Under the pieces are notes generated by a model. It saw only the letters and a list, made by a program, of their open reading frames with translations. It did no database searches and was not told the origin of the DNA. This document shows, piece after piece, positions 1-10,189 of a stretch of 64,000 bases of DNA (the first letter of the stretch is position 1; every line of letters starts with the position of its first letter). The translations under genes were made by a program, and so were the position numbers. This stretch comes from Caulobacter sp. (GTDB taxonomy: Bacteria; Pseudomonadota; Alphaproteobacteria; Caulobacterales; Caulobacteraceae). The DNA is taken from positions 124,001 through 188,000 of the forward strand of contig JAUXVF010000027.1 of NCBI GenBank assembly GCA_030680355.1. Direction: 5' to 3'.

Positions 1-400
1 GGTAGTTGATCCAGCGCAGGCCATGGCTGGCGATCTCGTGCCCGGCCTGCAGACAGGCCTCGACGACGGCGGGGTTGCGCGCCATGGCCGAGGCCACGCC
101 GAACACGGTCAGGGGCAGGTCGTAGCGGTCGAACAGCCGAAGCAGCCGCCAGACCCCGGAGCGTGAGCCGTATTCGTAGAGCGACTCCATGCTCATATGC
201 CGGGCGCCCTCGACGGGGCCGGGAAAGATCATGTCCGACAGAAAGGTCTCGGCCCCGGCGTCGCCGTACAGCACGCTGTTCTCGCCGCCCTCCTCGTAGT
301 TCAGCACTACCTGCACGGCGATGCGGGCGCCGCCCGGCCAGTCGGCGTGGGGCGGGGTGCGGCCGTAGCCGATCAGGTCTCTGGGATAGGCATCGCTCAT
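1..400 (-). CDS. puuE: Allantoinase PuuE, partial (3' end beyond window)
   Basis: Reading the minus strand from the ATG at 400 gives MSDAYPRDLIGYGRTPPHAD and onward into NYEEGGENSVLYGDAGAE and AGHEIASHGLRW. This is the N-terminal third of the cofactor-independent allantoinase of the polysaccharide-deacetylase (NodB-like) fold, which hydrolyses allantoin to allantoate in the cytoplasm. About 133 codons are visible and the frame runs off the left edge. The H-E-I-A-S-H-G segment near the edge is the family metal/catalytic region. It is divergent from uraH with a 136-bp gap, fitting a shared purine-catabolism control region. Identity is well supported; the C-terminal half cannot be inspected. Confidence 0.9.
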   Translation of the reverse strand, partial: MSDAYPRDLIGYGRTPPHADWPGGARIAVQVVLNYEEGGENSVLYGDAGAETFLSDMIFPGPVEGARHMSMESLYEYGSRSGVWRLLRLFDRYDLPLTVFGVASAMARNPAVVEACLQAGHEIASHGLRWINY

Positions 401-536
401 GGGACGCCCATAGCAGGCCCGAGAAGCCGTCATCGTCAACAATTGCTTGCGGGCGACGACCGCGAACAGTTGCATTCGGCGCCGCGCGGGGAGATTCTGA
501 ACGGCTCCGCCGCGCATCGCGGCGCCGGGAGCGACC

Positions 537-878
537 ATGGCCGGACTGACGACACATGTTCTGGACACCACCCATGGCCGGCCGGCGGCGGGGGTGGCCC
601 TGCGCCTGCTGCGCGATGGCGAGATTCTGGTCGAGACGGTGACCAACGCCGACGGCCGCTGCGACGCACCGCTGCTGACCGCCGAAGCCATGCGGCCCGG
701 CGTCTATCGGCTCGAATTCGAGGTCGGCGCCTATTTTCGCGCGGCCGGCGCGGCCCTGCCCGATCCGGCCTTTCTCGAGACGGTGACGATCGACTTCGGC
801 GTCGCCGACATCGCCGCCCACTATCATGTGCCCCTGCTGGTCTCGCCCTTCGGCTATTCCACCTACCGGGGGAGCTGA
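537..878 (+). CDS. uraH: 5-hydroxyisourate hydrolase (transthyretin-like)
   Basis: This 113-residue protein has the hallmarks of the transthyretin-related hydrolase: N-terminal LTTHVLDTTHGRPA, with the conserved His and the following Arg region, and C-terminal HYHVPLLVSPFGYSTYRGS ending in the diagnostic Y-R-G-S. It converts 5-hydroxyisourate, the unstable product of urate oxidation, to OHCU. It is the first gene of the plus-strand purine operon; its TGA is 2 nt before the xdhA start codon, so the two are surely co-transcribed. No OHCU decarboxylase gene (uraD) is visible in this window. Confidence 0.95.
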   Translation: MAGLTTHVLDTTHGRPAAGVALRLLRDGEILVETVTNADGRCDAPLLTAEAMRPGVYRLEFEVGAYFRAAGAALPDPAFLETVTIDFGVADIAAHYHVPLLVSPFGYSTYRGS

Positions 879-880
879 GG

Positions 881-2293
881 GTGCGCGACGCCGTCCGGTT
901 CGTGCTCGACGGCGAGATCCGCACGCTGAGCGACGTCGACCCGACCCTGACGGTGCTCAACCTGCTGCGCTACGACCTGCGCCGCACCGGAACCAAGGAG
1001 GGCTGCGCCGAGGGCGACTGCGGCGCCTGCACCGTGGCCCTGGGCGAACTGGACGGAGACACGGTGAAATGGCGGGCGGTCAACGCCTGTATCCTGTTCG
1101 CCCCGATGCTGGACGGTAAGGCGCTGAAGACCGTCGAAAGCCTCGGCGGCGACCATCCGGTGCAGACCGCGATGGTCGAGCACCACGGCTCGCAATGCGG
1201 CTTCTGCACCCCTGGCATCGTCATGTCGCTGTGGGCGCGGGGGCGGGATGACGCGCCGCCGCCGGCGATCGACAGCCTGGCCGGCAACCTCTGCCGCTGC
1301 ACCGGCTATGGTCCGATCCTCGCCGCGGCCGAGGCCGCCGAGCCCCGCGATGAGGCCGATCCTGTCGCGGCCCTGAAGACCCTCGCCGGGGACGCGCCCC
1401 TGGCCCTGACCCACAAGGAGCGCCGCTGGTTCGCGCCGCGGACGCTGGACGACCTCGCCAATCTCTTCGTAGCCCATCCGGACGCCGTTATCCTGGCCGG
1501 AGCCACCGATGTCGGGCTGTGGGTGACCAAACAGCACCGGACGCTCGACACCGTCATCGCCCTGGGCGACGTCGCCGAGCTGAAGATGATCGGCCAGACG
1601 CCCGCCGGCCTGCGCATCGGCGCCGGGGTCCGCTACAGCGACGCCCTGTCGGCCCTGGCCGCGCTGCACCCAGACCTCGGCGAACTGGTCCGGCGACTGG
1701 GCTCGGTGCAGGTGCGCAACAGCGGCACCATCGGCGGCAATATCGCAAACGGCTCGCCGATCGGCGACATGCCCCCGGCCCTGATCGCCCTCGGCGCCAC
1801 CCTTGTCCTGCGCAGCGGGGGCGAGACCCGAGACCTGCCGCTCGAAGACTATTTCCTGGCCTACGGCAAACAGGACCGGCGGCCCGGCGAGTTCGTCGAG
1901 GCGGTGGTCATCCCCGCCCCCGCCGCCGACAGCCTCTACCGCGTGTTCAAACTGTCAAAACGCTTCGACCAGGACATCTCGGCGATCAGCGCCGGGTTCG
2001 CCCTGACGATAAAAGACGGTCGTGTCGAAAACGCCCGCATCGCCTTCGGCGGCATGGCCGCGACGCCGAAGCGGGCGGGCGCCTGCGAGGCGGCCCTGGC
2101 TGGCCGGCCCTGGAGCGAGGCGACCATCGCGGCGGCGGCCGCCGCCCTCGAACAGGATTTTGAACCGATCGGGGACATGCGCGCCTCGGCCGCCTACCGG
2201 ATGGCGGCGGCGAAGAACCTGCTGCGCAAGCTGTTCGTCGAGGCCGGTGGCGAGCGGGCGACCGTGCTGAACGCGGGGCCGGTCGATGTCTGA
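881..2293 (+). CDS. xdhA: Xanthine dehydrogenase small subunit (2Fe-2S/FAD)
   Basis: I start this at the GTG at 881 because GGGGGAG lies 6 nt upstream (868-874) and uraH ends at 878; the protein is then 470 aa. Residues 1-150 carry two [2Fe-2S] modules: cysteines 42, 47, 50 and 70 (CAEGDCGAC plus C70) and 106, 109, 138 and 140 (CGFC and CRC). From about residue 170 comes the FAD-binding domain (ILAGATDVGLWV, GTIGGNIANGSPIGD). The subunit passes electrons from the molybdenum site in XdhB to FAD/NAD+. It overlaps xdhB by 8 nt. The same frame stays open far upstream, but that stretch crosses uraH and is not coding. Confidence 0.95.
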   Translation: MRDAVRFVLDGEIRTLSDVDPTLTVLNLLRYDLRRTGTKEGCAEGDCGACTVALGELDGDTVKWRAVNACILFAPMLDGKALKTVESLGGDHPVQTAMVEHHGSQCGFCTPGIVMSLWARGRDDAPPPAIDSLAGNLCRCTGYGPILAAAEAAEPRDEADPVAALKTLAGDAPLALTHKERRWFAPRTLDDLANLFVAHPDAVILAGATDVGLWVTKQHRTLDTVIALGDVAELKMIGQTPAGLRIGAGVRYSDALSALAALHPDLGELVRRLGSVQVRNSGTIGGNIANGSPIGDMPPALIALGATLVLRSGGETRDLPLEDYFLAYGKQDRRPGEFVEAVVIPAPAADSLYRVFKLSKRFDQDISAISAGFALTIKDGRVENARIAFGGMAATPKRAGACEAALAGRPWSEATIAAAAAALEQDFEPIGDMRASAAYRMAAAKNLLRKLFVEAGGERATVLNAGPVDV

Positions 2294-4604
2294 CGCCCGC
2301 GTCGTTCACCGCCCGATCAAGCACGACAGCGCCGAGAAACACGTCTCCGGCCAGGCCCTCTATATCGACGACATCCCCGAGCCCGTCGGCCTGCTGCACC
2401 TCCACCTCGGCCAAAGCCAGCGGGCCCATGCCCGGATCGTCTCACTGGACCTGACCGCTGTCCGCGCCGCACCGGGCGTGGTCGATGTGATTTGCGCCAG
2501 CGACATTCCCGGGATCAACGACGTCAGCCCGGTGGCCGGCGACGACCCGCTGTTCGCCGACGGCCTTGTTCAGTACGTCGGCCAGGCCCTGTTCGCCGTG
2601 GCCGCCGAGACCCTCGACCTGGCCCGCGCCGCCGCGACCCTGGCAAACGTGACCTACGAAGACCTGCCGGCGGTCGTCACCCTCGCCGACGCCCGGGCCG
2701 CCGGAGCGGTGATCGAGCCGGCCCAGACCATGCGGCTGGGCGACGCCGACGCCGCCATCGCCGCCGCGCCGCACCAGCTCGAGGGTCGGCTGGCCATCGG
2801 CGGCCAGGATCACTTCTATCTCGAGGGTCAGATCGCCTTGGCCACGCCGCGCGAGGACGGCGACGTCCATGTCTGGTCCTCGACCCAGCACCCCACCGAG
2901 ATCCAGCACAATGTCGCCAAGGTGCTGGGCCTGCGCGGCCACGCCGTGACCGTCGAGGTGCGCCGCATGGGCGGGGGCTTTGGCGGCAAGGAGAGCCAGC
3001 CAGCCCTGTTCGCCGCGGCGGCGGCCCTCATCGCCGTGCGCACCGGGCGACCGGCCAAGCTGCGCCTCGACCGCGACGACGACATGGTCATGACGGGCAA
3101 GCGGCACGACTTCGAGACGGCCTGGTCGGTGGGCTTCGACGACGCTGGCAAACTGACCGGCGCGGCCTTCGACCTGGCCAGCCGCTGTGGCTATTCGGCC
3201 GACCTGTCGATGGCCATCAACGACCGGGCCATGTTCCACAGCGACAACGCCTACGCCCTGCCGACAGCGCGGATCGTCTCGCACCGGTTCCGCACCCACA
3301 CCGTCTCCAACACCGCCTTCCGGGGCTTTGGCGGGCCGCAGGGGATGCTGGGGATCGAGCGGGCGCTGGACGCCGTGGCGCTGGACCTGGGGCTGGACCC
3401 GCTGGATGTGCGCAAGGCCAATCTCTATGGCCTGGCCGGCGATCTGACCCCCTATGGCCAGAGGGTCGAGGCCAGCCCGGCCCTGGCCCTGATCGAACAG
3501 CTGGAGGCCAGCAGCGACTACCGCGCCCGCCGCGCCGCCATCGCCGCCTGGAACGCGAAGAACCGCTGGCTCAAGCGCGGCATCGCCCTGACGCCGGTCA
3601 AGTTCGGCATCAGTTTCACCGCCACCCATCTGAACCAGGCCGCCGCCCTGATCCATGTCTATACCGACGGCAGCATCCTGCTGAACCACGGCGGCACGGA
3701 GATGGGCCAGGGGCTCTATGTGAAGGTCGCCCAGGTGGTGGCCGAGGCCTTCGGCGTCGACCTGGACCGGGTCAGGATCACCGCCACCACCACCGACAAG
3801 GCTCCCAACACCTCGGCCACGGCGGCCTCGTCGGGCTCGGACCTCAACGGCATGGCGGCGCTGGACGCGGCCACCCAGATCAAGGGCCGCATGGCCGGCG
3901 TCGCCGCCGAGGTCTTCGGGGTTCCCGCCGATCAGGTGGTGTTCGCCGACAACACAGTGCACGGAGGCGGCCAGTCGATGACCTTCGCCGAACTGGCGAA
4001 GAAGACCTGGTTCAACCGCGTCTCGCTGTCGGCCGCGGGCTTCTACCGCACGCCGAAGATCCACTACGACCGCGCCGCCCATCAGGGCCGGCCCTTTCTC
4101 TACTACGCCTGGGGCGCGGCGGTGTCGGAGGTGATCATCGACACGCTGACCGGCGAGAACCGCTGCCTGCGCGCCGACATCCTGCACGACTGCGGCGCCT
4201 CGCTGAATCCGGCCATTGATCTGGGCCAGATCGAGGGCGGCTTCGTCCAGGGCATGGGCTGGCTGACCACCGAGGAGCTGGTTTTTGACGACCAGGGCGC
4301 GCTGAAAACCCACGCCCCCTCGACCTACAAGATCCCGACGGCGTCGGACCGGCCCGGCGTGATGAACATCGCCTTCTGGGACCAACCCAACGCCGAGCCG
4401 ACCATCCACCGCTCCAAGGCCGTCGGCGAGCCGCCGCTGATGCTGGCCATCTCGGTGTTCTCGGCCCTGACCCAGGCCGTGGCGGCGGCCGGCGACAATC
4501 GCGTCATGCCCGACCTCGACGCCCCGGCGACGCCCGAGCGCGTCCTGATGGCCGTGGACGACGTCCGCCGCCGGGCGGGTCTTTCAAGCGAGCTTGGGGC
4601 ATGA
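2286..4604 (+). CDS. xdhB: Xanthine dehydrogenase molybdopterin-binding subunit
   Basis: A 772-residue molybdenum hydroxylase large subunit that oxidises hypoxanthine and xanthine to urate. Visible family signatures in order: KHVSGQALYIDDIPEP at the N terminus, RRMGGGFGGKE near residue 230, FRGFGGPQGM near 345, GTEMGQGLYVKVAQ near 480, and KAVGEPPLM with the catalytic Glu at about 715. It works as a complex with XdhA and needs XdhC to insert the sulfurated cofactor. Length and motif order are normal for the bacterial two-subunit enzyme. It ends in an ATGA overlap with xdhC. Confidence 0.96.
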   Translation: MSDARVVHRPIKHDSAEKHVSGQALYIDDIPEPVGLLHLHLGQSQRAHARIVSLDLTAVRAAPGVVDVICASDIPGINDVSPVAGDDPLFADGLVQYVGQALFAVAAETLDLARAAATLANVTYEDLPAVVTLADARAAGAVIEPAQTMRLGDADAAIAAAPHQLEGRLAIGGQDHFYLEGQIALATPREDGDVHVWSSTQHPTEIQHNVAKVLGLRGHAVTVEVRRMGGGFGGKESQPALFAAAAALIAVRTGRPAKLRLDRDDDMVMTGKRHDFETAWSVGFDDAGKLTGAAFDLASRCGYSADLSMAINDRAMFHSDNAYALPTARIVSHRFRTHTVSNTAFRGFGGPQGMLGIERALDAVALDLGLDPLDVRKANLYGLAGDLTPYGQRVEASPALALIEQLEASSDYRARRAAIAAWNAKNRWLKRGIALTPVKFGISFTATHLNQAAALIHVYTDGSILLNHGGTEMGQGLYVKVAQVVAEAFGVDLDRVRITATTTDKAPNTSATAASSGSDLNGMAALDAATQIKGRMAGVAAEVFGVPADQVVFADNTVHGGGQSMTFAELAKKTWFNRVSLSAAGFYRTPKIHYDRAAHQGRPFLYYAWGAAVSEVIIDTLTGENRCLRADILHDCGASLNPAIDLGQIEGGFVQGMGWLTTEELVFDDQGALKTHAPSTYKIPTASDRPGVMNIAFWDQPNAEPTIHRSKAVGEPPLMLAISVFSALTQAVAAAGDNRVMPDLDAPATPERVLMAVDDVRRRAGLSSELGA

Positions 4605-5740
4605 GCTGGGCCGCCACCGCCCTGACCGCCGTCCGTCGCGGCGAGGCCCTGGCCATGATCACCGTGGTCGCCGCCGAGGGCTCGACCCCGCGCGAGGCGG
4701 GGACCCGGATGCTGGTCGGGGCGACCGGTCAGAGCGGCACCATCGGCGGCGGCAATCTGGAACACCGGGCGACCGACCAGGCGCGGCGGATGCTGGCGTC
4801 CGACCGCGGCTGGGCGATGCAGGACTATCCGTTGGGGCCGTTCCTGCAGCAGTGCTGCGGCGGCCATGTGCGGTTGTTGCTCGAACGGCTCGATAGTGAC
4901 AGCGACGGCTGGCTCGGCGAGGCGGCGGCGCTGGAGACGGCGGGGGCGCGGTATGCCTTGCAGGCGCGGGTGAAGGGCGACCATCTCCACCGCTCAATCC
5001 TCCCCGCGAAGTCGGGGAGGGGGACCGCCGGAGGCGGTGGAGGGGTCAGCGCGGACGCCAGCCGCCCCATCCTGAATTCTGGCCTTTCCGGCGAGTCCAG
5101 CGCTGCCCCCTCCACCATGCTCCGCATGGTCCCCCTCCCCAGCGCGCTTCGCTTGTGGGGAGGATTGGATGAAGTGGACCAATGGCCCGGAACCCTCATC
5201 CGCATGGTCGACGCCAGCGGCCAACCCCTCCCCGGCCGCCGACCGAAGCTCGGCGATGGCGACGGGCTGATCGAAACCGTCGACGCGCGGCGGCCGCGCC
5301 TCTTGATGTTCGGCGCCGGTCATGTCGGACAGGCCATCGCCCGGGCCTTCGCTCCCCTGCCCTTCATCCTCGACTGGCGCGACAGCCGCGACGAGGCCGC
5401 CGGGCCGGGCGTGGCCGTCCATGACGAGGCGCGACTGGTCGAGAGCGCCGGCCAGATCGCCGAGGGCGACTATGTGCTGGTCCTGACCCACAATCATGAG
5501 CTGGACTACCAGCTGACCCGCGCCGCCCTGACCGCCGGCACATTCCGATACTGCGGCCTGATCGGCTCGGACACCAAACGCGCCCGCTTCCTGCGCCGCC
5601 TGCGCGAGGACGGCGTCAGCGAGGCCGCCATCGCCCGCCTGACCAGCCCGATCGGCCTGCCGGGCCTCAAGAGCAAGGCGCCCGAAGTGATCGGCGTGGC
5701 TGTGGCCGCCCAACTCCTGCAGATGATCGAGACCCCATGA
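4601..5740 (+). CDS. xdhC: Xanthine dehydrogenase accessory protein XdhC with in-frame repeat insertion
   Basis: XdhC binds molybdenum cofactor, promotes its sulfuration and delivers it to XdhB. Residues 1-130 are the XdhC/CoxI N-terminal domain (TVVAAEGSTPREAGTRMLV, GTIGGGNLEHRA, QQCCGGHV) and from about 225 the Rossmann-like C-terminal domain (LLMFGAGHVGQAIARAF, LTHNHELDYQL, CGLIGSDTKRARF). Between them, residues about 132-189 are not XdhC sequence: they are the translation of a 171-bp palindromic element (4996-5166). Without it the protein would be 322 aa, a usual XdhC length. The insert is exactly 57 codons and leaves the frame open. The gene overlaps xdhB and puuD by ATGA. Confidence 0.93.
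   Translation: MSWAATALTAVRRGEALAMITVVAAEGSTPREAGTRMLVGATGQSGTIGGGNLEHRATDQARRMLASDRGWAMQDYPLGPFLQQCCGGHVRLLLERLDSDSDGWLGEAAALETAGARYALQARVKGDHLHRSILPAKSGRGTAGGGGGVSADASRPILNSGLSGESSAAPSTMLRMVPLPSALRLWGGLDEVDQWPGTLIRMVDASGQPLPGRRPKLGDGDGLIETVDARRPRLLMFGAGHVGQAIARAFAPLPFILDWRDSRDEAAGPGVAVHDEARLVESAGQIAEGDYVLVLTHNHELDYQLTRAALTAGTFRYCGLIGSDTKRARFLRRLREDGVSEAAIARLTSPIGLPGLKSKAPEVIGVAVAAQLLQMIETP
4996..5166 (+). repeat. Palindromic element (family D), copy 1, inside xdhC
   Basis: Starts AATCCTCCCCGCGAAGTCGG and ends GGGGAGGATT, so the outer arms are inverted repeats. An inner pair of hairpins (GGGACCGCC...GGCGG and CCACCATGC...GCATGG) flanks an asymmetric middle containing ATCCTGAATTC. Length is 171 bp. 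A second copy at 48335-48498 matches it in reverse complement, including the asymmetric middle, which shows this is an oriented mobile-type unit and not a chance hairpin. Here it is read through as protein. Confidence 0.9.
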
Positions 5741-6918
5741 CGGCAGATCTCCTCGCCTGGCTGAACCTCGGCGTGCGGTGGCTGCATGTCATCGCCGGCA
5801 TCGCCTGGATCGGCTCGTCCTTCTATTTCATGTGGCTGGACGCCCGGCTGAAGGCCGACGAGACCACGCCGCCGGGCGTGCAGGGCGACCTGTGGGCCGT
5901 CCATGGCGGCGGCTTCTATCACAAGCGCAAATACCTCTCGGCCCCGCCGGACATGCCCGAGGACCTGCACTGGTTCAAATGGGAGGCCTACACCACCTGG
6001 CTGAGCGGCTCAGCCCTGCTGATCCTGATCTACTATCTCGGCGCGCCGACGTATCTGATCGACCCGGCCAAGGCCGATCTGGCGCCCTGGCAGGCGATCG
6101 CCATCGGCGTGGGCGCCCTGGTCGCCGGCTGGGCGATCTATGACGGCCTCTGCCGCTCGCCGCTGGGCCAGCGGCTCAAGCTGTTCGGGGCCGTCTGGTT
6201 CCTGACCCTGACCGCCGCCGCCTGGGGGCTGAGCCATGTGTTCAGCAACCGCGGCGCCTTCATCCATCTGGGCGCCATCATCGGCACGGTCATGGTCGCC
6301 AACGTGTTCATGGTCATCATCCCCAACCAGCGGAAGATCGTCGCCGCCCTGCTGGCCGGCGAGACCCCCGACCCGGCCCTGGGCAAGCGCGGCAAGATGC
6401 GCTCGGTGCATAACAACTACATGACCCTGCCGGTGCTGTTCCTGATGGTCAGCAGCCACTATCCGATGGTCATCGACCATCCGCTGAACTGGCTGCTGGT
6501 CGCCGGCATCGGCGCCTCGGGCTGGACCATCCGCCACTTCTTCAACCTGCGAAACGCCAGCCGGTCAGAGCCCATGGTGCTGGTCAGCGGCGTGGCCATC
6601 TTCCTGGCCGTCATGCTGCTGGCCCTGGCCACCAAGCCGAAGGCGGCCGTGGTCGCCAGCGTCGTGCCGTTCAGCGAGGTCCAGACCCTCATCCGGACCC
6701 ACTGCGTCGCCTGCCATTCAGCGCATCCGACCAGCGCGATCTTCGCCGCCGCGCCCAACGGCGTCGCCTATGACACTCCGGCCGAGATCCGCCGCTACGC
6801 CCCGCGCATCTATGAGCGAGCGGTGGCCACCGACAGCATGCCTATGGGCAACGAGACCGGCATGACCCGAACTGAACGCGACCGGCTGGGGGCCTGGGTC
6901 AAGGCGGGAGCGAAGTGA
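5737..6918 (+). CDS. puuD: Urate hydroxylase PuuD (membrane, C-terminal cytochrome c)
   Basis: A 393-aa protein with an N-terminal multi-helix membrane domain (about residues 8-300; typical opening WLNLGVRWLHVIAGIAWIGS, then YHKRKYLSAP and WFKWEAYTTWLSG) followed by a C-terminal cytochrome c domain with the haem motif CVACH at residues 323-327 and a distal Met in DSMPMGNETGM. This is the PuuD type of urate oxidase, which hydroxylates urate to 5-hydroxyisourate and sends electrons to the respiratory chain rather than making peroxide. It sits between xdhC (ATGA overlap) and allA (TGATG overlap); its product is the UraH substrate. Confidence 0.95.
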   Translation: MTADLLAWLNLGVRWLHVIAGIAWIGSSFYFMWLDARLKADETTPPGVQGDLWAVHGGGFYHKRKYLSAPPDMPEDLHWFKWEAYTTWLSGSALLILIYYLGAPTYLIDPAKADLAPWQAIAIGVGALVAGWAIYDGLCRSPLGQRLKLFGAVWFLTLTAAAWGLSHVFSNRGAFIHLGAIIGTVMVANVFMVIIPNQRKIVAALLAGETPDPALGKRGKMRSVHNNYMTLPVLFLMVSSHYPMVIDHPLNWLLVAGIGASGWTIRHFFNLRNASRSEPMVLVSGVAIFLAVMLLALATKPKAAVVASVVPFSEVQTLIRTHCVACHSAHPTSAIFAAAPNGVAYDTPAEIRRYAPRIYERAVATDSMPMGNETGMTRTERDRLGAWVKAGAK

Positions 6919-7415
6919 TGCGGCGGGTGACGCCCAGACTGCTGACGCCCGAGACGTTCGCCGCCTATGGCGAGGTGATCTCGGCGCGTGACGGCGTCGA
7001 ACAGATGACGATCAACTACGGCGCCACGACGCGGTTCAACGATCTGGCCGCGATCGACGTGGCGACGGGCGGCGGCCACGCCATCGTCAGCCTGTTCCGC
7101 TCGACGCCGCTGCCAGAACCGGTCCTCAAGATCATGGAGCGCCACCCCCTGGGCAGCCAGGCCTTCATGCCGTTGAACGGGCGGCCGTATCTGGTGGCGG
7201 TGGCCCCGGCCGGCGATCTCGATCCGGCGAAAATCGAGGTGTTCGTGGCGGCCGGCGACCAGGGCGTGAACTACGCGGCCGGGACCTGGCACCACTACTC
7301 GCTGGCGCTGGAGGCGGTCAGCGACTTCCTGGTGGTCGACCGGGCCGGACCGGGGACGAACCTGGACGAGGTAGAGCTGGCGGAAGTGGACTGGGTGGGG
7401 GTGATGCTCCCCTGA
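6918..7415 (+). CDS. allA: Ureidoglycolate lyase
   Basis: A 165-aa cupin-fold enzyme splitting ureidoglycolate to glyoxylate and urea. Recognisable parts are FAAYGEVI near the N terminus, RSTPLPEPVLKIMERHPLGSQAFMPL in the middle and GVNYAAGTWHHYSLAL (metal/substrate region) toward the end, with the final FLVVDRAGPGTNLDE. I use the ATG at 6918, which overlaps the puuD TGA; a GTG one codon upstream is also possible. It is the last gene of the purine operon, and an inverted-repeat element follows at once. Confidence 0.94.
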   Translation: MRRVTPRLLTPETFAAYGEVISARDGVEQMTINYGATTRFNDLAAIDVATGGGHAIVSLFRSTPLPEPVLKIMERHPLGSQAFMPLNGRPYLVAVAPAGDLDPAKIEVFVAAGDQGVNYAAGTWHHYSLALEAVSDFLVVDRAGPGTNLDEVELAEVDWVGVMLP

Positions 7416-7420
7416 TCTGC

Positions 7421-7536
7421 ACTGTCATCCCGGAAGACGCGAAGCGGCTATCCGGGACCCAGGTCAAATCCCGCCCCCCGTGGCCGAGGCCGAAGCTGGG
7501 TCCCGGGTCGTCCCTCCGGTCCGCCCGGGATGACAG

Positions 7537-7537
<1 letters not shown>
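7421..7537. repeat. Palindromic repeat family A, between convergent allA and aceB
   Basis: Begins ACTGTCATCCCGG and ends CCCGGGATGACAGT, with a second inner inverted pair GGGACCCAGG / GCTGGGTCCCGG. The same architecture occurs at 10049-10147, 23648-23749 and 34479-34579. This copy fills the gap between two convergent genes and its last base is the first base of the aceB stop triplet. It may act as a bidirectional terminator, but that is inference. Confidence 0.9.
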
Positions 7538-9120
<1,583 letters not shown>

Positions 9121-9188
9121 GTCTCGCTCCTGATAAGGCTCCGGTGATAGACCCCCGGGGACAGGGGCGACAAGCCGGGAGCCAGCCA

Positions 9189-10040
9189 ATGCCGTTCAAC
9201 GCCGACCTCGCCGGGGCGCAGTGGGGCCCGATCCGCTGGGAGATGACGCCCCGCCGCGTTCTGGCCTACCGCGCCGCCCTGGCGCCGGACGATGCCGACG
9301 GCCTCGACGACGCGGCGGCGGAGGGACTGTTCGCCCTGCCGATGCAGGTGGTGGCGCCCGAATGGGTGCTGGTGCTGATGGCGCGGGAGCATCCCGGCCA
9401 GACCCTGACCGAGGCGGAAGGGCGCCGCGCGGTCCACGCCGGACAGGACAGCCGCTTCCACCGCCCGATCCCGGCCGGCAGCACGCTGGCGGTCACCGCG
9501 ACCCTGGTCGGGGCCCGGGCCAGCCGCGCCGGGGTGGTCACCGCCATCCGGTTCGAGACGCGGGACGCGACCACCGGCGAGCTGATGGTCGAGAGCCTGT
9601 CGACCTCGGTCTATCGCGACGTGGCCCTGGCCGGCGCCGAGACGGCGGAGGTCCCCGCCCCGGCCTATGCCGCGCCGGACGCGGAGGCCGCCACGGCCCC
9701 GACCCCGGTCAGCCCGGCCCTGCCGCACATCTATTCGGAATGCGCCGAGATCTGGAACCCGATCCATACCGAGCGAACGGTCGCCCTGGCCGCCGGCCTG
9801 CCCGACATCATCGTCCATGGAACCGCGCTCTGGGCCCTGGCCGGGATCGAGGCGGCGAAACTCTACGCCGGCGGCGACACGCGCCGCATGACCCGGCTGG
9901 CGGCGCGGTTCACCGGCCAGGCGTTTCCGGGCCAGCCGATGACCCTGGCCCATGACCAGGCCGACGGCGCCGTGCGGCTGGCGCTGCGCTCGGAGGACGG
10001 GCGGGCGCTGCTGACGGGCGTGGCTGAGTTTTCGAACTGA
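9189..10040 (+). CDS. MaoC/HTD2-like double hot-dog dehydratase family protein
   Basis: A 283-residue protein with two hot-dog halves: an N-terminal FAS1-like dehydratase half (residues about 10-140, RRVLAYRAALAPDD, VHAGQDSRFHRPI) and a C-terminal MaoC half with YSECAEIWNPIHTERTVALA and DIIVHGTALWAL. It probably hydrates or dehydrates an enoyl- or hydroxyacyl-CoA; the substrate cannot be read from sequence. The usual G-D-x-N-P-I-H catalytic signature appears as E-I-W-N-P-I-H, so the catalytic Asp is not in the canonical place; some HTD2-type members are built this way. It is divergent from aceB with a 68-bp gap. Confidence 0.75.
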   Translation: MPFNADLAGAQWGPIRWEMTPRRVLAYRAALAPDDADGLDDAAAEGLFALPMQVVAPEWVLVLMAREHPGQTLTEAEGRRAVHAGQDSRFHRPIPAGSTLAVTATLVGARASRAGVVTAIRFETRDATTGELMVESLSTSVYRDVALAGAETAEVPAPAYAAPDAEAATAPTPVSPALPHIYSECAEIWNPIHTERTVALAAGLPDIIVHGTALWALAGIEAAKLYAGGDTRRMTRLAARFTGQAFPGQPMTLAHDQADGAVRLALRSEDGRALLTGVAEFSN

Positions 10041-10048
10041 CAACACCC

Positions 10049-10147
10049 CTGTCATCCCGGCCGAAACAAAGTCGAGAGCCGGGACCCAGATTCGGCCTGG
10101 ATTCGATCTGGGTCCCGGATCGGCCTGACGGCCGTCCGGGATGACAA
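10049..10147. repeat. Palindromic repeat family A, between convergent genes
   Basis: CTGTCATCCCGG at the left and CCGGGATGAC at the right enclose a second inverted pair, GGGACCCAGATTCG and CGATCTGGGTCCC. It lies between the convergent MaoC-like gene and rutE, like the copies at 7421 and 34479. Confidence 0.88.
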
Positions 10148-10189
10148 GGTTCAGGGCGATGCTGCCCCCCTCTCCTCTCCGGGGGGGGA

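Noticed and set aside
197..880. Upstream extension of the xdhA frame
   Set aside because: Crosses uraH in another frame; the GTG at 881 has a strong ribosome-binding site and gives the normal N terminus.
436..960. 174-codon antisense frame over uraH
   Set aside because: Arg/Ser-rich shadow of uraH with no domain features.
2442..4409. 655-codon open frame antisense to xdhB
   Set aside because: Mirror of a GC-rich coding frame; the translation is a Gly/Arg/His/Val-rich string without domain motifs, whereas xdhB on the other strand has all family motifs.
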